Shown: positions 1 to 6,165 of the stretch, piece after piece
Position numbering within the stretch: position 1 is the first letter of the stretch
Layout of the letters: the number at the start of each line of letters is the position of its first letter
NCBI GenBank assembly: GCA_002418055.1
Contig: DIDI01000050.1
Coordinates: 1-6,551 of the forward strand
Source: Lactobacillus sp. UBA5804
GTDB taxonomy: Bacteria; Bacillota; Bacilli; Lactobacillales; Lactobacillaceae
Direction: 5' to 3'
DNA: 6,551 bases
Notes under the pieces: model-generated
What the model was told of the DNA's origin: nothing
The model's input: the letters and a program-made list of their open reading frames with translations, nothing else
Database searches by the model: none
Position numbers and translations under genes: made by a program

Positions 1-66
1 GAGTAAGTGTCTTGGCCGTTTAGCAGATGCGTTTGGTTGCTTTTCTGTTTGTGTTTGTTGATCCAT
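1..66 (-). CDS. N-terminus of a probable HtrA-type serine protease (partial, cut by window edge)
   Basis: Only the first 22 codons are present, reading MDQQTQTEKQPNASAKRPRH and then LL at the window edge. The ATG at 64-66 follows a strong AAGGGAGG at 75-82 with 8 bases of spacing; an in-frame GTG lies one codon upstream but would sit only 5 bases from the Shine-Dalgarno, so ATG is preferred. The visible part is polar, Gln-rich and then basic, as expected for a short cytoplasmic tail before a membrane anchor. The identity comes from context: in many lactobacilli and related Firmicutes the gene after walJ encodes HtrA, a membrane-anchored, surface-exposed trypsin-like protease/chaperone that removes misfolded exported proteins. 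No catalytic residue or PDZ domain is visible, so the product is an inference; another membrane or envelope protein is possible. Confidence 0.55.
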   Translation of the reverse strand, partial: MDQQTQTEKQPNASAKRPRHLL

Positions 67-90
67 CACTTGAACCTCCCTTGATTGCTA

Positions 91-118
91 ATTCTAGTTT
101 ACCGGTTAACTGTGACGA
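91..118 (-). promoter_or_regulatory. Candidate promoter of the htrA-like gene
   Basis: Read on the minus strand, a TAGAAT (-10, 91-96, one mismatch to TATAAT) is preceded 16 bases upstream by TCGTCA (-35, 113-118, four of six consensus bases). Transcription would begin near position 84, about 18 bases before the start codon and just upstream of the Shine-Dalgarno. The weak -35 fits a regulated stress promoter. Read-through from walJ is also possible because no good terminator separates the genes. Confidence 0.4.
96..111. repeat. Near-perfect palindrome inside the htrA promoter spacer
   Basis: AGTTTACCGGTTAACT matches its own reverse complement at 14 of 16 positions and is centred on ACCGGT. 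It fills the spacer between the candidate -10 and -35 of the downstream gene, a typical place for a repressor to bind. The cognate protein is not recognisable. A chance palindrome in a short AT-rich region cannot be excluded. Confidence 0.3.
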
Positions 119-125
119 TTGTTTG

Positions 126-146
126 ACTATTTTATGTCGAAATAGT
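126..146. repeat. 7-bp inverted repeat upstream of the htrA promoter
   Basis: ACTATTT (126-132) and AAATAGT (140-146) are perfect inverted arms separated by 7 bases, so the arm centres lie 14 bp apart, a spacing usable by a dimeric regulator. The element lies just upstream of the candidate -35. It could also form a weak, AT-rich RNA hairpin in a read-through transcript from walJ; it has no U-tract and is unlikely to terminate. Confidence 0.25.
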
Positions 147-186
147 GGTTATTTCTTAATTTTTTACTTTAATAAGCGCTGATAGC

Positions 187-981
187 TTATAAATGAATCA
201 TTTTCGTCGGACAATCCGGGTCGGTATCGATTAATTCCACATCAGCTGGTAAATTACCTTGCTGAGCGAGCACTTGTGCGGCAACAGCATGGGCCTTAGC
301 TTTCGTATTATTATGTTGGCTTCGATGTGCTAAAAAAATAAAATGAGTCCGTTCAGAAACGACATCTGCTAAGGCTTCAGCTGCCGCCTGATTAGATAGA
401 TGACCATAGTCTGATAGAATTCGATCCTTTAATGGCCATGAATAAGGGCCATTGCGAAGCATCATCGTATCATAATTAAATTCCATGAGATAGGCATCAC
501 TGGCCCGAATAATCTGTTCCACTTGCGTAGACACATAACCGGTATCCGTTAAACAGGCTAACCGTTTATGATGACTTGAGAACACATAGTACTGCGGCTC
601 TGAAGCATCATGGCTCGTGGCAAAAGCGGTCACCTGCAGCTCATCAAAAGTGAGAGTCTGCCCTGGTTCAATGACATTCATTTGTTCGGCTGGCAATTTG
701 CCAACTTTATGGCTCCCCAGCAAATACTGCCAAGTCCCGCTATTGGCATAAGCCGCAATTTTAGGATACCGTCGCATCAGAACGCCCAACCCCTTGCTGT
801 GGTCAGAATGATCGTGACTCAGAAAAACCAAATCAATATCTCTAATATCAACATTTACTTCTGCTAACAAGGCCTTAGTTTGTTTACCGGACAGGCCAGA
901 ATCCATTAGTACTTTATGTGATCTGGTCATGATTAAGCTACAATTACCCGTCGAGCCACTGGCTAAGACAACCACACGCAC
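187..981 (-). CDS. walJ: WalJ (YycJ/VicX), metallo-beta-lactamase-fold nuclease
   Basis: A 264-residue protein of the usual length for the YycJ/WalJ/VicX family of single-domain metallo-beta-lactamase-fold hydrolases. The N-terminus has the family strand-loop LASGSTGNCSLI (6-17). Metal-ligand motif HDHSDH lies at 56-61, further candidate ligands are His124 (SHDASEP), Asp146 (TDTG), His194 (GHLSN) and His219 (LAHRSQHNN), so the two-metal site looks complete. Bacillus homologues have been described as 5'-3' exonucleases linked to DNA mismatch repair, while VicX in streptococci influences WalRK (VicRK) output; the precise cellular role is still unsettled. There is no signal peptide or membrane segment, so it is cytoplasmic. 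Translation starts at GTG (979-981), 7 bases after GAAGGGAG (989-996), which overlaps the walI stop; the 14-bp gap indicates co-transcription. It is the last of the five wal genes. Confidence 0.95.
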   Translation of the reverse strand: MRVVVLASGSTGNCSLIMTRSHKVLMDSGLSGKQTKALLAEVNVDIRDIDLVFLSHDHSDHSKGLGVLMRRYPKIAAYANSGTWQYLLGSHKVGKLPAEQMNVIEPGQTLTFDELQVTAFATSHDASEPQYYVFSSHHKRLACLTDTGYVSTQVEQIIRASDAYLMEFNYDTMMLRNGPYSWPLKDRILSDYGHLSNQAAAEALADVVSERTHFIFLAHRSQHNNTKAKAHAVAAQVLAQQGNLPADVELIDTDPDCPTKMIHL

Positions 982-995
982 CTAATCACTCCCTT

Positions 996-1820
996 CTAAT
1001 TCTTTTCAACACTATAAGTCGTATTCGCTTGTAAGATTTGTCCATTAAACGCGTTGACTCTTTTAAGGGTAATGTTTTTAGTCTCTTTATTTTCAACCCA
1101 GACCAACCAGCTGGGCAATAAAATGACGCTGCCACGAACAACTGTCATTTTGGAATATCCAAGTTTCAAAGCGACAATTTTAGAATTATTAGCCAACTCT
1201 TGGTCTGTATACATAGTGCTAACAGCATGCCAGCCACTAATTGTTGATTGCAATTCACGTACCGGCCTAACTGGTCCAATATAGGTCTGCGTATACATCA
1301 CCAAGCGACCAGAGCGCACAGTGAACGTCAAAACCGCATTATCATCATAAATGCGCCCATAAGTTGAGGTCTGGACGAAGGCATAAGTATCATCACCAGA
1401 CAAATTAGCTTCATAGGTGAATTGATGACCATAGGCAACATTAGCACTCACATTTTTAAATTTATTGAGACGGGCGACAATTTCACTGGGAGTTTTACCC
1501 AGCGTCACGGTCATTTTAGGCGTTGCTGTGAGTGTACTATTCCCTTTTGCATATTCAGCATTCATCGCGGTAAGCGTGCCCACCTTATCAGACAAATAAT
1601 TGGCTTCTTTAGTGGCCAAATAATAACCGGCATCAATCTTATCGGAAATATTGCGTGGTAGTTCGATACCATCCCCTTGCATCTCGGTACGAATATTAGC
1701 ATTTGTCTTGGTCGTGGCATCATTAAGGCGGACTGGAGATCGCCAAATTTCAATTCCTAAATACAGATTAATCAATACAAAGACAACAAAAAAGAGCCAT
1801 TCAATTCGTTTATGATCCAA
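996..1820 (-). CDS. walI: WalI (YycI), membrane-anchored regulator of WalK
   Basis: A 274-residue YycI-family protein. A short cytoplasmic N-terminus is followed by one hydrophobic segment at about residues 8-27 (LFFVVFVLINLYLGIEIW) and a long extracytoplasmic domain, giving a type II bitopic membrane topology; there is no signal-peptidase site. In Bacillus subtilis WalI and WalH form a membrane complex that dampens WalK kinase activity through transmembrane contacts, whereas in Staphylococcus aureus the pair activates WalK, so the sign of control here is unknown. The start is TTG at 1818-1820: it directly follows the walH stop codon and lies 8 bases after a perfect AAGGAGG. No ATG fits this reading frame near that site, and the TTG gives the expected N-terminus MDHKRIEW. 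Length and position match the family. Confidence 0.95.
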   Translation of the reverse strand: MDHKRIEWLFFVVFVLINLYLGIEIWRSPVRLNDATTKTNANIRTEMQGDGIELPRNISDKIDAGYYLATKEANYLSDKVGTLTAMNAEYAKGNSTLTATPKMTVTLGKTPSEIVARLNKFKNVSANVAYGHQFTYEANLSGDDTYAFVQTSTYGRIYDDNAVLTFTVRSGRLVMYTQTYIGPVRPVRELQSTISGWHAVSTMYTDQELANNSKIVALKLGYSKMTVVRGSVILLPSWLVWVENKETKNITLKRVNAFNGQILQANTTYSVEKN

Positions 1821-3140
1821 CTAATTCGCCTCCTTCTGCGCATTAGATCCATAGGTCATATTCCAATTTTTCCAACTGGCTAAAGTGCGCCATTGACCAT
1901 AGACTTTAACAAAATAAGTTGGGACTAAATTAATTAAGTTCGCGTGACTATTATCATTTTGCAAGATAAACCCAACAATAATCTTTTGAATACTATCTCG
2001 GCTAATACCACGATTCATCAATGTTTCGACGACTGTTTGCGTCGGCGGCAAGGTTTCGGTACGCCCATCAAAAGGAATTGGAATCTGAAAGTTAGTACTA
2101 TTAAACTGCACACGGACGGAGTCTGTTAAGAAATTTGTCTTTAACTGGACGTTGCGATCATCAATAAAGACTGGAATGCCTTCAATGTAGTTCGTATAAG
2201 TAATGTTGCTACCATCGGCATCGAAGAAGTGCATGTCTTGTTCATTCAAGCCAACACGGTGAACATAGTAGACACTATCACGTAAAACTTGCGTGGGACT
2301 GAGCACACTATTCTTTTGATAATGAACATAAACATAGTTACGGTCATTAGTTTCCCGACTCGGGACACGCAAACGATTATAGTAATTCAACGAATAAGTC
2401 GTCTGGTTGTCTTTGTTAACTTTGCTGGAAACACTTGCAGTTCCAAGTAAGCGCGAAACGAAATATGAATCAGCCTGGTGTATCACTAAATAACTATAAA
2501 CTTTTTCACGAACGGCATTTTGATAATAAACAGAATAGCCATCTTTAAAGCGGACAAACCGAATCGGCACCTGGCTATTAGCATTTGCCGCATACTGCCG
2601 CAATTTACTAAAATTAACGCCACTAATATTCATTTTATAGATGATATTAGTTTTATCATTGCCAAAATAAAGGATCTTATTTGAAGCAGATAAGAAAATA
2701 CGATTAAATTCCCGATAACCGCTCCTCATCACCAATTTTTTATCAAAGGTGGTAAACGTTAGCTGGTCTGGGAAAGCCAGTTGTAACAGCCTGGAATCAT
2801 TTAGGCGACGCTGATAAGCCAAACTATTCGTACTAATCACTCGCGGCAAGGATAATTTAACAGTTTTAAATTCGTTAATAAATTCTAATGACAAATTATG
2901 GCGTTCATCATAAAGCTGACGCAGGCGGCCATCTTTAAAACCATATAGACTAGTAGGTGCATACAAATCATACAATGATCGACTAGTCCGGGTAGAAGTT
3001 TTTACCGCGGTTGGCTGATTGATCCGATTAAAGCGTTGATCACTGGTCATAATGAAAATCCAGAGCAAGATGGAAAGTAAAATCGCTGCAGTCGTTGCAA
3101 TATGGAGTAATAAATCGCCATAGTCTTTTTTAAACTTCAT
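1821..3140 (-). CDS. walH: WalH (YycH), membrane-anchored regulator of WalK
   Basis: A 439-residue YycH-family protein, normal family length. A basic, short cytoplasmic N-terminus (MKFKKDYGD) precedes one membrane helix at about residues 9-31 (rich in Leu/Ile, ending WIFI); the remaining roughly 400 residues are predicted to lie outside the membrane. WalH acts with WalI on the WalK sensor; in B. subtilis deletion of either raises WalR-dependent expression. The ATG (3138-3140) is 9 bases after GAGGAGG, a Shine-Dalgarno buried in the last Glu-Glu codons of walK. The gene overlaps the end of walK by 11 bases and abuts walI, so the three membrane components are translated from tightly linked cistrons. 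No catalytic motif is expected or seen; this family is recognised by topology, size and operon position, together with overall sequence character. Confidence 0.94.
   Translation of the reverse strand: MKFKKDYGDLLLHIATTAAILLSILLWIFIMTSDQRFNRINQPTAVKTSTRTSRSLYDLYAPTSLYGFKDGRLRQLYDERHNLSLEFINEFKTVKLSLPRVISTNSLAYQRRLNDSRLLQLAFPDQLTFTTFDKKLVMRSGYREFNRIFLSASNKILYFGNDKTNIIYKMNISGVNFSKLRQYAANANSQVPIRFVRFKDGYSVYYQNAVREKVYSYLVIHQADSYFVSRLLGTASVSSKVNKDNQTTYSLNYYNRLRVPSRETNDRNYVYVHYQKNSVLSPTQVLRDSVYYVHRVGLNEQDMHFFDADGSNITYTNYIEGIPVFIDDRNVQLKTNFLTDSVRVQFNSTNFQIPIPFDGRTETLPPTQTVVETLMNRGISRDSIQKIIVGFILQNDNSHANLINLVPTYFVKVYGQWRTLASWKNWNMTYGSNAQKEAN
1829..1835 (-). promoter_or_regulatory. Shine-Dalgarno deciding the walI TTG start
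   Basis: A full AAGGAGG (minus strand) sits inside the last codons of walH (Lys-Glu-Ala-Asn-stop). It is 8 bases from the TTG at 1818-1820, which begins walI immediately after the walH TAG (1821-1823). The arrangement predicts translational coupling of walI to walH and supports TTG over any internal start. Confidence 0.75.
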
Positions 3141-4989
3141 CCCAATCCGCCTCCTCAGTCATCGGTTCATATGGTAATGAAATAAAGAAGGTAGAGCCTT
3201 TACCTTCTCTACTATCAGCCCAAAGCCGTCCCTGGTGGGCTGCGATAATTTCTTTAGCAATGGCTAAACCCAGACCGGTACCACCTTGAGCACGGGAACG
3301 GGCTTTATCAACACGATAAAAACGATCAAAAATTTTATCAAGATCCTTACGCGGAATTCCTAGGCCTTGGTCGGAAATACTTAAAACTACCCGATTCTGA
3401 TTCTGAACCAAACGGACCGTAATCAAGCCACCATCAGGAGAATATTTAATGGCATTATTGACGATATTATCAATCACTTGCATCATCTTATCTGTATCAA
3501 TTTCGACCCATAAAGCTTGTGTTCCTAAATCACGCTTGAGTTGATACTTCTTTTTATTCCCTTTTTTCGCATCGGACTTCACAATCATATCGAAGCGATC
3601 CAATACATGTGCTAAGAAATCATTTAAATTAACGAGTTCCAAAGACATCTTGGATACACCACGATCCATCCGTGATAGACTCAGCAAGTCGTTAATCATC
3701 CGAATCATCCGGTTAGTCTCTTCCTGTGTCACTTCTAGGAACTTAGGCGCAATCTTAGGGTCTTTCCAAGCCCCTTCAATTAAAGCATCGATATAAGCGC
3801 TCATGCTCGTTAATGGGGTACGCAACTCATGCGAAACATTCGAGACAAACTGCCGCTGACTATTTTCATTCTTCGTTTGTTCAGTAATATCGTGTAATAC
3901 ACAAACACTCCCAGAAACAAAACCCGTTACCCGTTTAATTAGCGAGAAGGTAGCCCGCAAAATCATCTCATCTGGGGTATTTTCATTAACGGTGATATCG
4001 ATATCACGCTGACTCGCAATTAAATCCGGTGAGGACGTTTCCTTTTGGGCCATCACTTCCGCAATCGGACGCCCCATAATCTCGCCCTCCTGCACATTAA
4101 AGAAGCGTAAAGCCATTTGGTTAACAACGGTCACATTACCATGACGATCAGTTGCCAGCACCCCATCAGTCATATGGGAGAGGACCGAATCAAGCCGGCG
4201 CCGTTCACTTTCAGACTCTTCCTGTGACAACTCAATTCGAACCGCTAAAGTATTAAACGCTCGTCCCAATTGGCCTAACTCATCGTTCGAATAAATACGC
4301 ACTTGGTTAGAATAGTCACCATCGGTAATATGCAATGCCTGAAACTGCATTTCCTCAATTGGCCGGGTAATCGCTCGGGAAATGACAAGTGACAACACCG
4401 CACCCATCACCGCCGCCACTAGCGAAGCCACCAAAAATGAAATTGACGTATTCCGCAGATCACTAAAGACCGACTGCATGCTGGCTTTCACATAGATTGC
4501 TCCAACCGTGGTACCTGATCCACTCCCACTCGTTAACGGCGTAATCTGAATCATAAAATTGCCACCACGATCTTGCATCACTCGGGTTACCTGCCTACCG
4601 GTAGACGTAACCTGCTTGACATCCGCATCGTTGATTCGCTGACCAATTCGATCTTTATCGTTCAGATTAGAGACTTCGCGAATAATGTCTTTATTATCGA
4701 CCACAATAAAATCACTGACGGAAGAATTATTATAATCACTGACGATTTGTCCTAATCGCGCATCCGCATTCTTCGTGTCCCGCACTAACTGGTTAGCTAA
4801 TTGGTTGGTTACAATTGTTGGCACCTGGATTGAGGTTTGAAAATTTTCAATCGAAGTTTGATCAAGCTGCCGCGTAAAATAAGCCCCAATGATTTCAATG
4901 GTGGCAAGTAGCATTAGCATAAAGACAATTGCTAATTTAGTGTTGATAGAATTAAAAACTGCTCTCAGTTTAGTGATGATTTTTTTCAT
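3130..4989 (-). CDS. walK: WalK (YycG/VicK), essential cell-wall sensor histidine kinase
   Basis: A 619-residue sensor kinase with the full two-membrane-segment WalK architecture of bacilli and lactobacilli, unlike the single-helix streptococcal VicK. Order: membrane helix about 18-38; extracytoplasmic PAS/Cache-like domain about 40-180; second helix about 182-204; HAMP about 205-257; cytoplasmic PAS about 263-370; HisKA with the H-box SHELRTP (phospho-accepting His387); HATPase_c with N-box around 508-518 (NIVNNAIKYSP), G1 DQGLGIP (540-546), F-box DKIFDRFYRVD (551-561) and G2 GGTGLGLAIAK (569-579). It autophosphorylates and passes phosphate to WalR to control peptidoglycan hydrolase genes; its membrane partners WalH and WalI are encoded next. 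His272, Asp275, His366 and Glu370 have the spacing of the zinc site reported in S. aureus WalK. The ATG has only a weak Shine-Dalgarno, and a hairpin lies in the 51-bp gap after walR. All catalytic motifs are intact. Confidence 0.97.
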   Translation of the reverse strand: MKKIITKLRAVFNSINTKLAIVFMLMLLATIEIIGAYFTRQLDQTSIENFQTSIQVPTIVTNQLANQLVRDTKNADARLGQIVSDYNNSSVSDFIVVDNKDIIREVSNLNDKDRIGQRINDADVKQVTSTGRQVTRVMQDRGGNFMIQITPLTSGSGSGTTVGAIYVKASMQSVFSDLRNTSISFLVASLVAAVMGAVLSLVISRAITRPIEEMQFQALHITDGDYSNQVRIYSNDELGQLGRAFNTLAVRIELSQEESESERRRLDSVLSHMTDGVLATDRHGNVTVVNQMALRFFNVQEGEIMGRPIAEVMAQKETSSPDLIASQRDIDITVNENTPDEMILRATFSLIKRVTGFVSGSVCVLHDITEQTKNENSQRQFVSNVSHELRTPLTSMSAYIDALIEGAWKDPKIAPKFLEVTQEETNRMIRMINDLLSLSRMDRGVSKMSLELVNLNDFLAHVLDRFDMIVKSDAKKGNKKKYQLKRDLGTQALWVEIDTDKMMQVIDNIVNNAIKYSPDGGLITVRLVQNQNRVVLSISDQGLGIPRKDLDKIFDRFYRVDKARSRAQGGTGLGLAIAKEIIAAHQGRLWADSREGKGSTFFISLPYEPMTEEADWDEV

Positions 4990-5006
4990 TGCTGCTCATT
5001 CATAAC

Positions 5007-5038
5007 AAAAAGAAAGCCACAAGTTTTGTAGCTTTCTT
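5007..5038 (-). terminator. Terminator-like hairpin between walR and walK (candidate attenuator)
   Basis: On the transcribed minus strand, a 13-bp stem (5026-5038 pairing with 5010-5022, one G-U pair) closes a 3-base AAC loop. The right arm ends in U's and runs into a tract of five U's (5011-5007). This has the form of an intrinsic terminator, yet walK, walH, walI and walJ lie downstream with no obvious separate promoter, so complete termination is unlikely. It may reduce downstream expression relative to walR or stabilise the 3' end of a walR-only transcript. The stem is only moderately GC-rich, so strength is uncertain. Confidence 0.55.
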
Positions 5039-5040
5039 GA

Positions 5041-5757
5041 TTATTCTTCTGTCGGCTGCTTGACATAGTAACCAACACCACGACGGGTAACTAGCACCTG
5101 AGGCAGAATTGGATTATCTTCAATTTTTTCTCGCAAACGGTGAACGGTAACATCAACGGTACGCACATCTCCGAAGTAATCATAACCCCAAACAGTCTGC
5201 AATAGATGTTCTCGAGTCATGACTTGATTCATATGTTGAGCAAGATAGTATAACAGTTCAAATTCACGATGTGTCAATTCAATCTTTTCATTATTCTTCT
5301 CAACAATATAAGCCTCAGGCATAATAATTAAATTGCCAATTTTAATACTCTTATCTGGGTTTTCCTGGCTAGCAACTTCTGCTTTCTTCACGATATCGCG
5401 GCGACGCAAATTGGCCTTTACACGGGCAATTAGCTCTCGATTTGAGAAAGGTTTCGTCACATAATCATCCGCCCCCATCTCAAGGCCAAGAACCTTATCA
5501 ATTTCAGTGTCCTTAGCTGTCACCATGATAATCGGCATGTCATGTGTCTGACGAACCTCACGGGCGACTTCCAAGCCATCTTTCTTAGGTAGCATTAGAT
5601 CTAAAATCATTAAATCGGGATCGTACTCTGCCACCTTTTTAACAGCTTCTTCGCCATCATAGGCAGTGTCGACATCGAAGCCTTCCTTAGTCAAATTGAA
5701 TTTGATAATATCAGAAATGGGCTTCTCATCATCGACGACGAGAATTTTTTTTGACAT
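5041..5757 (-). CDS. walR: WalR (YycF/VicR), OmpR-family response regulator
   Basis: A 238-residue OmpR/PhoB-type response regulator, typical WalR length. The receiver domain (about 3-115) has acidic residues Asp9/Asp10, phospho-accepting Asp53 (MILDLMLP), Thr80 and Lys102. The C-terminal winged-helix DNA-binding domain (about 135-233) has the family recognition region (LTHREFELLYYL, then VRTVDVTVHRLREKI) and ends with RRGVGYYV. WalR phosphorylated by WalK binds direct repeats related to TGTWAH-N5-TGTWAH and controls peptidoglycan hydrolases and wall homeostasis; it is essential in many Firmicutes. Thr101 occupies the position reported as a target of the PASTA-domain Ser/Thr kinase in B. subtilis and S. 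aureus WalR. The ATG is 9 bases after a perfect AAGGAGG (5767-5773). It is the first gene of the operon; a promoter lies immediately upstream. Confidence 0.97.
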   Translation of the reverse strand: MSKKILVVDDEKPISDIIKFNLTKEGFDVDTAYDGEEAVKKVAEYDPDLMILDLMLPKKDGLEVAREVRQTHDMPIIMVTAKDTEIDKVLGLEMGADDYVTKPFSNRELIARVKANLRRRDIVKKAEVASQENPDKSIKIGNLIIMPEAYIVEKNNEKIELTHREFELLYYLAQHMNQVMTREHLLQTVWGYDYFGDVRTVDVTVHRLREKIEDNPILPQVLVTRRGVGYYVKQPTEE

Positions 5758-5783
5758 CGAGTCATGCCTCCTTACCTCATCAC

Positions 5784-5812
5784 ATTATAAAGGTTTTTAA
5801 GGCGCTAGCCAA
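5784..5812 (-). promoter_or_regulatory. Promoter of the wal operon
   Basis: On the minus strand a perfect TATAAT (5784-5789) is preceded by TTGGCT (5807-5812, four of six -35 bases) with the optimal 17-base spacer. Transcription should begin near 5777, leaving a leader of about 20 bases that contains little beyond the AAGGAGG. No WalR-type direct repeat is evident beside it, so autoregulation is not visible. Confidence 0.75.
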
Positions 5813-5851
5813 ATAATAGCAGTGCTTTGAAACATAAATTTAATAAAAAGC

Positions 5852-5880
5852 TTGCTTTCGCTAGTATTAAGTTGCATAAT
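5852..5880 (+). promoter_or_regulatory. Promoter of the first tRNA-Lys
   Basis: TTGCTT (5852-5857), a 17-base spacer and CATAAT (5875-5880), with an AT-rich stretch ending AAAAAGC just upstream that could act as an UP element. The -10 ends 21 bases before the mature tRNA 5' end, giving a short leader for RNase P to remove. It fires divergently from the wal promoter about 40 bp away. Confidence 0.6.
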
Positions 5881-5901
5881 TGTAGTTGTCGCTAATGACA
5901 T

Positions 5902-5974
5902 GGGTGGCTAGCTCAGCTGGTAGAGCAACGGACTCTTAATCCGTGGGTCCAGGGTTCGATCCCCTGGCCACCCA
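5902..5974 (+). tRNA. tRNA-Lys(CUU), copy 1
   Basis: A 73-base cloverleaf with a 7-bp acceptor stem (GGGTGGC/GCCACCC), D arm GCTC/GAGC, anticodon stem ACGGA/TCCGT around loop CTCTTAA with anticodon CTT at 5935-5937, a 5-base variable loop, T arm CAGGG/CCCTG with the TTCGATC loop, and discriminator A. It decodes AAG lysine codons. The 3' CCA is not encoded (TCA follows), so it must be added by the CCA-adding enzyme. All stems are perfectly paired. The gene is identical to the copy at 6085-6157. Confidence 0.97.
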
Positions 5975-5982
5975 TCAAATTA

Positions 5983-6028
5983 AAAGATGATGGATTTCAT
6001 ATCTATCGTTTTTTTTTTATCTTTTTTT
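5983..6028 (+). terminator. Intrinsic terminator of tRNA-Lys copy 1
   Basis: Arms at 5983-5995 and 6001-6013 form a 13-bp stem with three G-U pairs around the 5-base loop TTCAT, followed by a run of ten T's (6009-6018) and, after ATC, seven more T's. It starts 9 bases after the tRNA. The stem is AT-rich but the U-tract is long, so termination is likely. Confidence 0.75.
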
Positions 6029-6038
6029 GCAAAAAGGC

Positions 6039-6067
6039 TTGCATTAAATGCTATTTTTCAATATGAT
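6039..6067 (+). promoter_or_regulatory. Promoter of the second tRNA-Lys
   Basis: TTGCAT (6039-6044), a 17-base spacer and TATGAT (6062-6067). As at copy 1, the -35 is preceded by an A-tract reading AAAAAGGC. The -10 ends 17 bases before the tRNA. The second tRNA is therefore probably transcribed on its own, since a terminator separates it from the first copy. Confidence 0.65.
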
Positions 6068-6084
6068 AGTAATCGTTGTGACAC

Positions 6085-6157
6085 GGGTGGCTAGCTCAGC
6101 TGGTAGAGCAACGGACTCTTAATCCGTGGGTCCAGGGTTCGATCCCCTGGCCACCCA
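6085..6157 (+). tRNA. tRNA-Lys(CUU), copy 2
   Basis: Identical over all 73 bases to the copy at 5902-5974, with the same CTT anticodon (6118-6120), T arm and discriminator A, and again no encoded CCA. Both copies decode AAG. A second copy with its own promoter and terminator raises tRNA dosage and arose by local duplication (see the repeat entry). Confidence 0.97.
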
Positions 6158-6165
6158 TCAAATTA

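Noticed and set aside
172..190. Hairpin ATAAGC/GCTTAT at the walJ stop codon as an operon terminator
   Set aside because: Only 6 bp with a 7-base loop, overlapping the stop codon, and followed on the minus strand by an A-rich stretch rather than U's.
610..867. Open frame of 85 codons on the plus strand inside walJ
   Set aside because: Antisense to a well-supported gene, no Shine-Dalgarno, no recognisable domain. The same holds for other short antisense or shifted frames inside walI, walH and walK.
6021..6037. CTTTTT...AAAAAG hairpin after the first tRNA terminator
   Set aside because: An all-AT 6-bp stem at the junction of a T-tract and an A-tract; more simply the terminator tail followed by an upstream promoter A-tract.
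6078..6084. GTGACAC just before the second tRNA as another HrtR-like half-site
   Set aside because: It is a single 7-base half-site without an inverted partner; a chance match.
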